42,133 bases of DNA from an uncultured Flammeovirgaceae bacterium (GTDB taxonomy: Bacteria > Bacteroidota > Bacteroidia > Cytophagales > Cyclobacteriaceae): NCBI GenBank assembly GCA_937899105.1, contig CALBPF010000313.1, positions 1-42,133 on the forward strand, in the 5' to 3' direction. Positions 1-9,355 of the stretch are shown here, piece by piece. The notes beneath the pieces are model-generated. The model worked only from the letters and a program-made list of their open reading frames with translations, was not told where the DNA came from and made no database searches. Numbering within the stretch: the stretch's first letter is position 1; each line of letters begins with the position of its first letter. The translations under genes were made by a program, and so were the position numbers.

Positions 1-308
1 GCAAATCCCGATACTTTAAGTAGATATTAAATGAGTTCAGAGGCACGTGCCATATCTGGACGTTGTATTGAATGAAAGCAGTTTTGGGTTAGAGGCCAGT
101 GAATTTTCCAGGATTGTTTTTTAATCGGTAAGCCTGAATCAGATCAGCCAATGAATCGAAAGAGGAAAATGGCTATTTTGCTGTTTCAGGTCTTTCGGTG
201 GGACCGTGTCAAGTACGCATTTGTAAAACGAGTTCTCGTTTATAGACTTGGCGGAAATTAGGTTCTACCTGCACAATGTCAACTTTTTGAACCCTTATTT
301 AATAGGAA
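1..308. other. Window edge, no gene recognised
   Basis: No convincing coding frame was found on either strand. The one visible structure is a perfect inverted repeat at 226-241 with 7-bp arms (AAACGAG / CTCGTTT) around a TT spacer; it could be an operator or chance. The stretch lies downstream of the frameshifted minus-strand remnant at 309-594 and may be more of the same decayed sequence, but I could not recover a protein-like reading from it. Confidence 0.4.
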
Positions 309-594
309 TCATGGAATGAGATGATTCAGGGCTTGTCTTTTATCCTGTCGTTCAGCTAACAGTTCTTGCTTCTTTTCAAAACCATGCGCTGACCTGAAAT
401 TCACCTGGCCGGGAGGCCCATAAATAAAACGGACCTTTGGTAAAACTACTTCCACTACTTTTTCCTATACCTTTGACTGGTAGGAGTGGCTGGAAAAATA
501 ATTGACTTTCAATGGCGTATAGAAAAAACTCAATATAACAAACTCGATAAATATCATCCTGCAACATGCATCTCTTAGCTTTTTTTGCAGTCAT
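309..594 (-). pseudogene. Frameshifted remnant of a small unidentified protein
   Basis: Two minus-strand frames join into one protein-like reading. The first opens with ATG at 594 and runs through LLPVKGIGK, then stops at 376-378. From about 464 a second frame reads VVEVVLPKVRFIYGPPGQV, continues through NFRSAHGFEKKQELLAERQD, and ends at the TGA at 309-311. Both frames are open over 379-464. Removing one base from the run of five A residues on the minus strand (plus 459-463) would fuse them into a protein of about 95 residues. Family not recognised. The break could be real decay or a homopolymer sequencing error. The N-terminal half is less protein-like than the C-terminal half, so the true 5' end is uncertain. 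Confidence 0.35.
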
Positions 595-632
595 GAAGCC
601 ACTATATTTATCTCAACCTTATGGAGAATATG

Positions 633-2111
633 ATGAAATCAGTGAATAGAAATAATATTATCTTAGAATACTTTTCAGGATTACTACTGTTTTTCTCAAC
701 TTTCGCTTCCTATGCTCAAGTTGATACTCTATCAAATAGACTACCGATTAAGACTTTCAGCTCTGATCAATTGGTAAAAGATTTTGAAGTCTTTAGGGGT
801 AGTCTGGAAGACTATCATGCCGGTCTTTATTGGTACACTTCGAAAGATGAATTAGATCAGATCTTTGATGAAGCACGAGCCTCAATAAATGATAGCTTAT
901 CGGAGTTAGAGTTTTTTAGAAAACTCACTTTTATTACTTCAAAAATCCGATGTGGTCATACAGTAATCCGCACTTCCATAGCCACAAGAGATCATATTTC
1001 CCAAGTGGGAAAATTACTCCCATTTGAAATCAAAATCCTAAATGGAAAGATGTACATGCTGGAGAGCAGAATCGATAGGGAACTACCCATAAAGCCTGGG
1101 ATGGAGATTTTAAAAATTAATGAGTATACGACAGACTATCTATTACACTTAGCGAACTCTGTAAACTCCGGTGACGGGTTTATTGAAACCAATAAGATTA
1201 AACGTTTCGAAAGGTATTTTCCATATTTCTATGTGACCCGATTCGGTCCTACAGATGAATACAAGATTGACTATCTAGATGAACAAGGAAAAAAAAATTC
1301 TGTACCGATAATTGCCCGCCTTGCTAGTCAGCTTAACCCGAAAAATAGTTCTCAAAAGAATCTAAAGCTCAGTTTCCCTGATAGTACTATCGCTTTAATA
1401 AAGGTCAGGCAATTTCAAAACTGGAAAGAAGGAAAGAAAAATTTCAGATTTGAAAAGGAGTTAAAAGCCATGTTTCAGAAAATCTCAACCTCTGAAGTAG
1501 ATAACTTAGTTATAGACATGAGGGACAATCTTGGGGGCGATGATAACTTTGGATTACGTTTGTTTTCCTATTTATACGATAAGCCAATAATCGAATTTAA
1601 GGAGCAGACGCTCATCGCTAACAAGTCAGAATATTTTAGATATACTAAGGACCTTAACAGAACTAAGGCCATATTTTATCATATGCTTTTCACAAAAAAA
1701 GGAGACGACTCCAGATTTTATATGAGGCATGCCGAAACCTTGAAACCTTCGAGTCCGTCTCTCCCACAATTTACCGGAAATGTTTACATCCTAATAAATG
1801 GCGGTACCTATTCAACGGGTGCTGACTTTGTGGCGCTCATGAAGTCTTACCAGTTAGCCACGTTTATAGGAGAAGAAGTAGGCGGAGCTTATTATGGAAA
1901 TACGAGTGGATACTTAATTACGACCATACTTCCATACAGCAAACTTCGATTAATCCTACCTGTGGTCAATTACAGAACGAATGTGGAACCTACTGAGAAG
2001 ATTGGACGTGGTGTTATGCCAGATTATCCAATTAAACCAGCTATAATGGATTTAGTAAATGGAATTGATACAGAGTTAGAATTTACAAGACAGCTTATAA
2101 ATCACAAGTGA
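633..2111 (+). CDS. Exported S41-family (tail-specific type) serine peptidase
   Basis: The N-terminus has a basic start, a hydrophobic core (GLLLFFSTFASYAQ) and a plausible signal-peptidase site after about residue 29, so the protein is probably periplasmic or surface-attached. Residues about 120-200 look PDZ-like (IKPGMEILKINEY). The C-terminal half carries the S41 core: VDNLVIDMRDNLGGDD, then LINGGTYSTGAD, whose serine near residue 394 is the likely nucleophile, then FIGEEVGGAYYGNTSG. Family knowledge: S41 peptidases cleave at protein C-termini or degrade peptides; the substrate here is unknown. Upstream in-frame ATGs exist at 621 and 630, but GGAG at 623-626 sits ideally before the ATG at 633, so that start is preferred. 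It is a single gene with no partner. Confidence 0.85.
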   Translation: MKSVNRNNIILEYFSGLLLFFSTFASYAQVDTLSNRLPIKTFSSDQLVKDFEVFRGSLEDYHAGLYWYTSKDELDQIFDEARASINDSLSELEFFRKLTFITSKIRCGHTVIRTSIATRDHISQVGKLLPFEIKILNGKMYMLESRIDRELPIKPGMEILKINEYTTDYLLHLANSVNSGDGFIETNKIKRFERYFPYFYVTRFGPTDEYKIDYLDEQGKKNSVPIIARLASQLNPKNSSQKNLKLSFPDSTIALIKVRQFQNWKEGKKNFRFEKELKAMFQKISTSEVDNLVIDMRDNLGGDDNFGLRLFSYLYDKPIIEFKEQTLIANKSEYFRYTKDLNRTKAIFYHMLFTKKGDDSRFYMRHAETLKPSSPSLPQFTGNVYILINGGTYSTGADFVALMKSYQLATFIGEEVGGAYYGNTSGYLITTILPYSKLRLILPVVNYRTNVEPTEKIGRGVMPDYPIKPAIMDLVNGIDTELEFTRQLINHK

Positions 2112-2273
2112 ATATCAATATTCACATTAATCTCCATAACAAACTAAAATGAATATGCGAACTGAGCCATTTGAAAGGACAATGCAAATAAGTAATCAAA
2201 GTACTTCTAATAACAGGAGCGCATACTCATTTTAGTTGATCATTAGAAGCTATTCAGCAAATCGAGAAAAAAC

Positions 2274-2738
2274 ATGCAACTTTCAATATTATGGCTTTTT
2301 ATTTCTTTACTTCTTCCAACAGGGGACGAATTGACCCCTGAACAAATTGCTACTGATTACTTTTTCGAGAACATCTTCGAACAAGATCTTTCTGACTATA
2401 GAGTGATCGAGTTTAACGCTTTAACCGAACAAAACGGGTATTTCGGGATTGTAGTTAACTGTAATAGCATAAGGACTTTGTTTAAGGAACTCGAAGAAGC
2501 AACACCTGGAACATCTGTGACAGTTGACGCCAGTAAATGCCCAGTTAGAGTCAAGAAGATTCGCGACAACTCTAACCGGGTTAAAATTGAAGTGAAGTCA
2601 AGAAAAGATTTAAGTGAACGAACTTTCGTGTACATAACGGCATATCGCAGATTGAGATTTGTTAATCATTATATCCTAACTCTTAGCCAGGAAGGAACTG
2701 AAGTCTTAGATGTATGCAGAGTATCCGAAATTATCTGA
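2274..2738 (+). CDS. Small exported protein of unknown function
   Basis: This 154-residue product is not recognised. It begins with a short hydrophobic segment (MQLSILWLFISLLLP), consistent with a signal peptide, followed by a mixed alpha/beta soluble domain. The mature part contains three cysteines (VVNCNSI, DASKCPV, LDVCRVS). It is rich in charged residues and has no transmembrane segment after the leader. It lies 162 bp behind the S41 peptidase on the same strand, with no clear promoter or terminator between them. It converges with the addB-like gene, leaving only six bases between the two stop codons, so there is no room for a terminator. A periplasmic or lipoprotein-like role is possible but unsupported; the first cysteine is not in a lipobox. 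Confidence 0.6.
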   Translation: MQLSILWLFISLLLPTGDELTPEQIATDYFFENIFEQDLSDYRVIEFNALTEQNGYFGIVVNCNSIRTLFKELEEATPGTSVTVDASKCPVRVKKIRDNSNRVKIEVKSRKDLSERTFVYITAYRRLRFVNHYILTLSQEGTEVLDVCRVSEII

Positions 2739-2744
2739 ATGACA

Positions 2745-5558
2745 TCACCTGCCACAAATCTCCTTATACGGACATAACTCACACTTCTTCACATACTCCG
2801 TTTGGTCAAAGGGTTGGTCTGAGATAAAGATCTCATAAAGTGTTTCTCTTAATTTTTCACGGTATTCGTCCAGATATAGGGTTACGTCTTTTATCTGCTG
2901 CTTGTCATCCTCATGATAGAAGAGGCTGCTTTCATTTTGGAACAGAGCATTCTTGTTAAAGACTATGGGTACTACCCGTTCCCCATCCTCTTTCTTGTGC
3001 ATTAGGGTATAAGCGAAAGTTTGGAGGGCGGCCTTATTCCGGTCTTTTCTTAAGAAAAGCTCCTCTACATTTCTAAATTTCTGCTTATCGCTGCCCGTCT
3101 TATAGTCGATCAGGCGCACCATGCCGTCTTTTTTATCGATGCGGTCTACCAGTCCGCCCATGGCAACGGTGAGGCCGTTTTGCAGTTGGATTTCAGTGCT
3201 GTACTGCTCCTCTACGCCCACCACTTCGAAAGGGGCGTACTGTTCATCCAGCTTTAGAATTTTTAGCGCAAATTCTTTTACAACCTCCCGAGCGATAAGG
3301 TTTTTGCCTTCCAACTTGAAAGGTTTATCCACTGGTACGCCATAAAACTCTTTAAAAGCATCCAGGATCAAAGGATCGAGCTGGCTACGAAAGGTTTTGA
3401 AGTCTTTCTTTTCGATGGTAGTGCGATGTTGGTACAGGTACTCCATGGTATTATGCAGCGCCTGCCCCAGCGTACGTGCATCAATGTCTTCTTCAATGGT
3501 ATCGCGCTCGTACAGGCGAGTGATGTAGCGAAAGTAAAATTTCAGTCGGCAATCCAGGTAGGTATTCACCGCGGAGGGTGAAAGGGGCTTGGTTTCAACA
3601 CCGCTTTCTACAATGAAACGTTCGAGGCCCGTTCTTACTTCATCCGTTTTTTCAATGGTAATGGCTTCGCGCTGCTCCGTAGCGGTGTAGTTGGCCAGTA
3701 CCTTTTGTTTGATCTCCAACCCGGATTCATGAATGAGCTGCTGTAGAAAGCGGCTCATCTCCTCGCCGCCCAGATCGTTTCCTTCAGTGTTGTAAAAGAG
3801 ATTGATAGAAGAGGCCCGTTGCAGCAATCGATAAAACAAGTAGGCGTAGATGGCATCCTGCTGATCATAATGCGGCATGTGATACGCCCTTCTGAGGTTA
3901 TAAGGAACAAAAGAATGCTGCTTGCCCGTAGACGGAAAGAAGTCCTCATTCATAGAGAGTACAAACACATGCTCAAAGTCAAGATTACGCGTTTCCAGCA
4001 CCCCCATGATCTGCAATCCGCGTAGCGGTTCTCCCGTAAAGGGTAGCTTTTCGGTGCGTACTACCTGTCGGAAAAGTCGTGCGAAGGCATTAACGTCTAC
4101 AGTTTCGTTACTCTCTTCGAGGATATCTGCATAACGATTAAGCAGTTTGTAATAATAATGCAGGTATTCCATATCCAACGCCTCTTTGTCTTTGTACTCC
4201 ACATAAAGGTTGGCCAGCACCTCCTTAAGATAAGCCACAAAAGACTCCGCCACACCGGAGAAAATGGAAGTCAGCACTGTGCCAAGCCCCAATTCATCGG
4301 CATAGAGAAAAACCCGGTTATTTTGCTCAATGGATTGGATCAGTTTTTCTATGCCTTTAGCGTCTATGGCAGCTATCTCAGGATGCCTCAATATGGCAAG
4401 TACGGGTTTGAAATAGAAAATCGTTTGGCCGTTATCACCCAGCTTGGCAAATTGGTGCAACTCTAAAATGCTTTCAATCAGGCTATTGACCGGCGCAAAT
4501 GCTAAAGGAAAGCCCATCGTTACGTTGATAGCGCCCACCTGCGCTGGTAACGAATGTAAAACGGGAAATAGCAGCGACTCATCGGCCAGTACGATGGCCA
4601 CCTTTCTAAGGTCAAGATCAGGCTTTTCAACCAACAGCTGACTTAACTGCTGCCCAACGAGTTTAGCCTGGCCCACATGCTGTGGAACACCTAAGAGTGT
4701 AATGTCTTTCTCCCCGGATTGCAGGTTGTTCTTACTCCCAATTTCAAAAGATGTCTTAAACACATATTTCCGCTGATAAAGCCTGAAAAAGTGTCCAGAT
4801 TCTTGACGTTTATCAGTCAGGTAGTAGTCGTCTACATCCCAAAAGATCCGGGCATTTTTATTCACTATCAGCCAGGAAATGATCTTTTCCTCCGCTTCCG
4901 TTAAAGCATTAAAACCAGCAAACCATACCGGCCCAGGTAAATGCCGCCACTCGTGCTTATCCAAGTTCTCCGCCAGCTGCCTGTATTGCATGCCCTCATA
5001 GACGATGTTCTGCTCAGCTAGGTGACTATTCAAATTCGCATATACGGCCCCCAGCTTTTCCCATACCCGCAAAAACCGGTCTTTATTCACAGATTTAGAA
5101 TCTTCAAAGCCTTGCCAGAACTGCTGGATCAACTCTTTCTGTTCGGGCTCCAGGAAATCGAACGCCAGATCCAGCTGCTTTTGGCGGGAAAGATTAGTGT
5201 AGAGACTTTGGGCATCAACCAGGTATTTGTCCACTTCGTCAAAGTCCTTGAGCAGCATCTGCCCCCAGAAGTAAAAGCGGTCAAAACCTTCGGTTCCCTT
5301 CATGATCTTTTTGTATACTGTGTACAGTTCATGGATCAATTGCAGTGAATCCGCCACAACCCGGTCAGATTGCAGCCCAACAAACTGCTGGAACGACACT
5401 ATCGTTGGTGACCAGGAAGGGCCATCAATGTATTCCTTCAGCGCCTCCCGGAAGTAAAGCCCCGCCCTTCGGTTAGGAAATACGACCATCACATCACCCA
5501 TGTCTTTTGGGTGGTGTTCGGTTAGTTTTTGTGCTATTTCCTGGAGGAAGGTTTTCAT
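2745..5558 (-). CDS. addB: AddB-like PD-(D/E)XK exonuclease subunit with Fe-S cysteines
   Basis: This is the nuclease partner of the AddA-like helicase upstream, expected to act in double-strand-break end resection. The N-terminus (VMVVFPNRRAGLYFRE) resembles the inactivated helicase domain of AddB/RexB proteins and has no P-loop. Near the C-terminus is the RecB-type nuclease core: LGQALHNTMEYL, GGLVDRID, and VRLIDYKTGSDKQ with the D-x-K catalytic pair. One cysteine precedes the nuclease (TYLDCRLKFYF) and three end the protein (CELCPYKEIC), the arrangement that binds a 4Fe-4S cluster in AddB. An in-frame TTG at 5579 would add seven residues, but ATG at 5558 gives the natural start MKTFLQEIAQ. 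It is the last gene of the addA-DUF559-addB run. Confidence 0.8.
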   Translation of the reverse strand: MKTFLQEIAQKLTEHHPKDMGDVMVVFPNRRAGLYFREALKEYIDGPSWSPTIVSFQQFVGLQSDRVVADSLQLIHELYTVYKKIMKGTEGFDRFYFWGQMLLKDFDEVDKYLVDAQSLYTNLSRQKQLDLAFDFLEPEQKELIQQFWQGFEDSKSVNKDRFLRVWEKLGAVYANLNSHLAEQNIVYEGMQYRQLAENLDKHEWRHLPGPVWFAGFNALTEAEEKIISWLIVNKNARIFWDVDDYYLTDKRQESGHFFRLYQRKYVFKTSFEIGSKNNLQSGEKDITLLGVPQHVGQAKLVGQQLSQLLVEKPDLDLRKVAIVLADESLLFPVLHSLPAQVGAINVTMGFPLAFAPVNSLIESILELHQFAKLGDNGQTIFYFKPVLAILRHPEIAAIDAKGIEKLIQSIEQNNRVFLYADELGLGTVLTSIFSGVAESFVAYLKEVLANLYVEYKDKEALDMEYLHYYYKLLNRYADILEESNETVDVNAFARLFRQVVRTEKLPFTGEPLRGLQIMGVLETRNLDFEHVFVLSMNEDFFPSTGKQHSFVPYNLRRAYHMPHYDQQDAIYAYLFYRLLQRASSINLFYNTEGNDLGGEEMSRFLQQLIHESGLEIKQKVLANYTATEQREAITIEKTDEVRTGLERFIVESGVETKPLSPSAVNTYLDCRLKFYFRYITRLYERDTIEEDIDARTLGQALHNTMEYLYQHRTTIEKKDFKTFRSQLDPLILDAFKEFYGVPVDKPFKLEGKNLIAREVVKEFALKILKLDEQYAPFEVVGVEEQYSTEIQLQNGLTVAMGGLVDRIDKKDGMVRLIDYKTGSDKQKFRNVEELFLRKDRNKAALQTFAYTLMHKKEDGERVVPIVFNKNALFQNESSLFYHEDDKQQIKDVTLYLDEYREKLRETLYEIFISDQPFDQTEYVKKCELCPYKEICGR

Positions 5559-5587
5559 TTGTTGGTTTCGCGTTTTCAACTCACCCT

Positions 5588-5664
5588 GATCGAGCTACAC
5601 TCGATCTGTCCCTCTCTAATCTTAGAGAGGGATGTAATTGTTCCCCTCTCTTATAAGAGAGGGG
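5588..5664. repeat. Three consecutive hairpins (REP-like repeat cluster)
   Basis: Three near-perfect inverted repeats fill the space between the DUF559 gene and addB. At 5588-5606 GATCGAG pairs with CTCGATC around a 5-nt loop. At 5610-5631 CCCTCTCTAA pairs with TTAGAGAGGG around TC. At 5643-5664 there is a perfect 22-nt palindrome with half-site CCCCTCTCTTA, directly abutting the DUF559 stop codon. The last codons of that gene read into CACCCCTAAC, a C-rich motif of the kind that accompanies dispersed palindromes in many Bacteroidota genomes (recalled, not checked). They could stabilise the upstream mRNA, attenuate addB, or mark a mobile repeat unit. Confidence 0.75.
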
Positions 5665-6033
5665 TTAGGGGTGTGTTAACCTACTCTTAATTTTTTCTAA
5701 AACTTCATTCAAATTATTGTTTACTTCATCATTAGTAATTCTGATGACCACAAGTTCCATTTCCTTCATTATCAAATCCCGCTGCTCATCATAATCAGCT
5801 TTAAGATCATGAATCTTACCATCAACCTCAACGACTAGCTTCTTCGAATGACAATAGAAATCTGCGATAAAAAAGAAACGTTTACCTCCTTCGTCGTAGG
5901 TTATTGGGTGTTGTCGCAGAAACTTAAACCCTGACAACTTCCTGTTCCTCAGATTTTGCCAGAGAATTCCCTCTTCCCTGGTCTGATTTCTTCGAAGCGA
6001 TCTGGCTAAATCCTTCCCATCTTCCCAATTCAT
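5665..6033 (-). CDS. DUF559 endonuclease-fold protein
   Basis: This 122-residue protein matches the DUF559 pattern: an N-terminal RSLRRNQTREEGILWQNLR, then GFKFLRQHPI, FFFIADFYCHSKKLVVEVDG with the predicted catalytic Asp, Glu and Asp, and MELVVIRITNDEV. DUF559 proteins are related to very-short-patch-repair (Vsr) endonucleases; biochemical roles are mostly unknown. An in-frame GTG at 6066 exists, but the ATG at 6033 overlaps the addA stop as ATGA, the usual sign of translational coupling, so it is preferred. The stop codon lies inside a C-rich repeat, next to a perfect palindrome. A GAGAGAGGGG half-site also occurs just upstream, within the addA end, so the gene is bordered by similar sequence on both sides. 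It may be a repeat-associated insertion into the addAB operon. Confidence 0.8.
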   Translation of the reverse strand: MNWEDGKDLARSLRRNQTREEGILWQNLRNRKLSGFKFLRQHPITYDEGGKRFFFIADFYCHSKKLVVEVDGKIHDLKADYDEQRDLIMKEMELVVIRITNDEVNNNLNEVLEKIKSRLTHP

Positions 6034-9000
6034 ATATTCTCCACCGCCCCCTCTCTCAAATACCACAAATACGCTTTTACATTTTCATGGCCCATCTGCT
6101 CCAGCAGGTTTTTGTATTGAAGGATCTGCTTTTTATACTTATCATCCTTTTTTCCGGTCTTGTAGTCGATGACAGCGGCTTCTCCTTTTTTCCAGATCAC
6201 CCGGTCCGGGCGGTATTCACTTTCTTTGGTGAGGATGGTAGCCTCGTTTCGCACCTGCCAGCTTGCATCAAACCAATGCTTCACCAATGGGTTTTTGAAG
6301 AGTTGTTTTAGGAAACTACGCAGTTCTTCAGCTTCCTCATGGTTCAGTGATTCCTCAAAATAGACCATGTCCAACGCACGTTTGAAGTCTTTCATGTATT
6401 GCACATGTGAAAGTATCCGATGCACCAGGTTACCATAGTTGATCCTGGACTTCCGGTCGTCCACTTCTTTAAGTACATCCACTGAATGTTTGACGGTGAT
6501 CTTCTGGCGCCAGTTAAAATGAATGTAGCTGTCCAGTTGGGCGCTTTCAAATTCATTTTCCAGCTCTCCTTCAAATTCGCCTAATTCACCGAAGATGAAG
6601 CGCTGAGCGCCGCTGTTCCAACCGTCTGATAAGTCAAATTGCTCATTGCTTAGCAAACTGTATAACAACTCACTCAGACCTTGCTTTCGCAGTTGCCGCT
6701 GTGGTGCAAAAACGATAAGGTTGTTCACGGCTCTTGTCATGGCCACATAGAGCATGTGTAAGCTATCCAGATAGGCCTTTGACATCTCCAACTGGTAATC
6801 GGCCTTGAAGTAGGTTTCTGACAGCTTGCTGGAATAACGTAGAGGTAATGGACCCATATCAAAAGGCGCTTCCTGGATGGCATTCCAAAGCACAGGGCTC
6901 ATTTTGTGATCTAATGTCCAATTGCAATACGGGATCAACACCGTATGAAACTCAAGCCCTTTCGCCTTATGAATCGTTAGGATCTTAATGGCATCCAGGT
7001 CATCGGCCACTTTGATGCTTTGTTTCTTGCCGGTCTCTTCCCACCAGATCAGGAAGGAGTGGATGTCTGCCTGTTCCTGGCTTATGAATTTTAACACCTG
7101 ATCCTGAAAGGTCTGAAGGTAGGCGAACTGGCCGTTGACTTTATTCAATTCAAATGTAGCTATCAACTCTTCCAATAACTCAAAAAGTGGCATCCGGAGG
7201 TACTTCTCCCGGTTGGCCGGAAATTGGGCCGGCATAAGTTTTTCAAACTCCTCGGTGCTTTTAGCTCCTGAAAACAGTGCATGCAGGCTACGGTCTTGCT
7301 TTCCAAAAAGCACTCGGTAGTTATAGGCCAGCTGGGCCTTGTTGATCGTGTCCTTAGGTTCATGCAGATAGTACAGCGCAGCTATCAAGGTATTTACCGC
7401 TGCGGAACTTGAAAGAAACAGGGATTCGTTAGACACTACATCAAAGCGATAGTGAGAATCTGCTTCTTTTTGGTAGTTCATGAGTAAATCGGCCACTTCC
7501 TTTCCTTCCTTATTCTCACGCACCAGAATGGCAATTTCCCGTAATGGAATTCCTTTGTCCTGGAGTTTCTCTAACCTGGATGGCAATACTTCATTGACCT
7601 TTTCTCGCCAATTGTAGTCCTCTTCGTCCTCATAAAACTGTATGTCAATGTATCCCTGTTGTTTCGTCAGCTTCACCTCAGGTATCTTTTGTTCTACCGC
7701 TGAGTAAACTATATCAAAGGTTTCACCTAAACCACTATCCCCTTTAAGCCTATCACCAAGCTTCGAGGAAAAAAGTAGCGGTAACTGTTTAAATACGGCA
7801 TTGTTGAATTGAACGACCCGTGCCTCACTTCTATAGTTGCTGTTCAGCTGAAGCACTTTTGTTTGAAGATCGCCAAACTGTTCCTGAACCTGGAATTGCA
7901 AAAGTTCCAGATCCCCACCGCGCCATCGGTATATGCTTTGTTTAACATCACCTACCAACAAGTTCTGATTCCCCTCTGCCATGCTGTTTTCAATCAAAGG
8001 CCGAAAACTTTGCCACTGAAACGCCGAAGTGTCCTGGAATTCGTCAATGAGGTAATGATTGAAAAAAGACCCCACCTTCTCGTATACAAACGGGGCATCA
8101 GTATCCTGAACCAGCTCCCTTAAAAACCGTGTGGCATCAGAAATGAGCATGACGTCATGTTCCGCTTTATATTCCTGTAGCTTCCTGGAAAGGTCTGACA
8201 GCAACCCGTAACCATATATAAATTTACGAATGGCCTTCGCTGGGTCATACTTCACATGGCCAGCTTCATATAATGTTACGGCTTGTTCTATGCCTTCATG
8301 AAGTCCATTTTGAAGGGCTCCATCTATGGCTGCGGCCTTCGGTGATTTAGCCGGATACCATTTGTGATCATTCAATGCCTGATAGACGTAGTTGTTAGGT
8401 TTATAGTCATTCCCTAAAATAATCTTATCCAGGTGTGCGGCTACCCCTCTTTTTTTCTGAGTAAAGTCCTCTACGGTAAGACCATATTTGGCCAATAATG
8501 ATTTTCCAGATTCCCCAATGGACTGCATCTCACGGTCATAAGACTTGATGACGTAATCGAGCTGTTTCAGGAATTCAAGGATCCCGGTCTCACTTTTTAA
8601 GTTCTGATCCAATTCCAGGTCCTGAAGCTCCTCACGGAACAGCTCACGGGCAAAAGATCGGAGCTCCTTCTGTACATCCCAGCTTTTACCATCTCCCAGA
8701 CGCTCCATGGTAAAGGCTATGAGCCACTTTCTCAGGTTCTTATTCGTTTCAACTTCCAGGAGCAGGTCGTTAACGATCTGAATAAGAATCAGATCGTAAT
8801 TCAACTCCAACCTGTAACTCCCTGCAAGCCCTAATTCCCGGCTAAAGCTGCGAATCACTTTCTGAAAAAAGCTATCAATGGTGCTAATGGAAAAGTGGGA
8901 ATAGCCGTGCAGGATCCTGGACAGCAGGGCAACGCTTCTTTGCTGAAATTCCTTAGCCTCCAGATTCAAATGACCCATAAGATCATTTGCCATAGTGTCA

Positions 9001-9203
9001 AACCGGCCTTGCCCAAACTCATCCAATTTTTGAATGATGCGGTTTTTCATTTCCTGCATCGCCTTATTGGTAAAGGTGACGGCAAGAATATGCTTGTAAT
9101 AATTTTCTGTGGTAAAAGCGAGTTTTAGGTACTCACGGGTGAGCGTGTAGGTTTTTCCTGATCCCGCGGAAGACTTGTAAATAACAAAGTTTCTATTGCT
9201 CAT
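6030..9203 (-). CDS. addA: AddA-like UvrD/RecB-family helicase-nuclease
   Basis: This is the motor and second nuclease of an AddAB/RexAB-type enzyme that processes double-strand DNA ends for recombination. All superfamily 1A helicase motifs are visible in order: Walker A (SSAGSGKTYT, residues about 10-19), motif Ia (VTFTNKAMQEM), motif II (YLIDEFQDTS, near 386), motif III (LLVGDVKQSIYRWRGGD), motif IV (LNSNYRSEARV), motif V (LTIHKAKGLEFHTV) and motif VI (LYVAMTRAVNNL, near 820). The C-terminus carries the RecB-type nuclease core (AAVIDYKTGKKDDKY, near 1010). At 1057 residues the length is normal for Bacteroidota. It heads a minus-strand run with DUF559 and addB. Upstream is a 152-bp gap holding an imperfect inverted repeat (arms near 9258-9268 and 9314-9324). 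Confidence 0.88.
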   Translation of the reverse strand: MSNRNFVIYKSSAGSGKTYTLTREYLKLAFTTENYYKHILAVTFTNKAMQEMKNRIIQKLDEFGQGRFDTMANDLMGHLNLEAKEFQQRSVALLSRILHGYSHFSISTIDSFFQKVIRSFSRELGLAGSYRLELNYDLILIQIVNDLLLEVETNKNLRKWLIAFTMERLGDGKSWDVQKELRSFARELFREELQDLELDQNLKSETGILEFLKQLDYVIKSYDREMQSIGESGKSLLAKYGLTVEDFTQKKRGVAAHLDKIILGNDYKPNNYVYQALNDHKWYPAKSPKAAAIDGALQNGLHEGIEQAVTLYEAGHVKYDPAKAIRKFIYGYGLLSDLSRKLQEYKAEHDVMLISDATRFLRELVQDTDAPFVYEKVGSFFNHYLIDEFQDTSAFQWQSFRPLIENSMAEGNQNLLVGDVKQSIYRWRGGDLELLQFQVQEQFGDLQTKVLQLNSNYRSEARVVQFNNAVFKQLPLLFSSKLGDRLKGDSGLGETFDIVYSAVEQKIPEVKLTKQQGYIDIQFYEDEEDYNWREKVNEVLPSRLEKLQDKGIPLREIAILVRENKEGKEVADLLMNYQKEADSHYRFDVVSNESLFLSSSAAVNTLIAALYYLHEPKDTINKAQLAYNYRVLFGKQDRSLHALFSGAKSTEEFEKLMPAQFPANREKYLRMPLFELLEELIATFELNKVNGQFAYLQTFQDQVLKFISQEQADIHSFLIWWEETGKKQSIKVADDLDAIKILTIHKAKGLEFHTVLIPYCNWTLDHKMSPVLWNAIQEAPFDMGPLPLRYSSKLSETYFKADYQLEMSKAYLDSLHMLYVAMTRAVNNLIVFAPQRQLRKQGLSELLYSLLSNEQFDLSDGWNSGAQRFIFGELGEFEGELENEFESAQLDSYIHFNWRQKITVKHSVDVLKEVDDRKSRINYGNLVHRILSHVQYMKDFKRALDMVYFEESLNHEEAEELRSFLKQLFKNPLVKHWFDASWQVRNEATILTKESEYRPDRVIWKKGEAAVIDYKTGKKDDKYKKQILQYKNLLEQMGHENVKAYLWYLREGAVENI

Positions 9204-9355
9204 AGATACTTATCTGTCATTTTCTGACCGGAATAATGTTTTTTAATAAGGCCAACTAAGTCGTCAGACCACTTTATCTCATTTATTAAAGTTTTGAAGG
9301 GTTTTTGACTAGCGGTCAGACGACTCATTGGTAAATTTATAAGCAAATCACCACA

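Noticed and set aside
4158..4466. Open frame of about 102 codons on the plus strand inside addB
   Set aside because: Antisense to the addB-like gene, with no recognisable domain.
7809..8123. Open frame of about 104 codons on the plus strand inside addA
   Set aside because: It is antisense to conserved helicase motifs and has no protein-like features; it is a shadow of addA.
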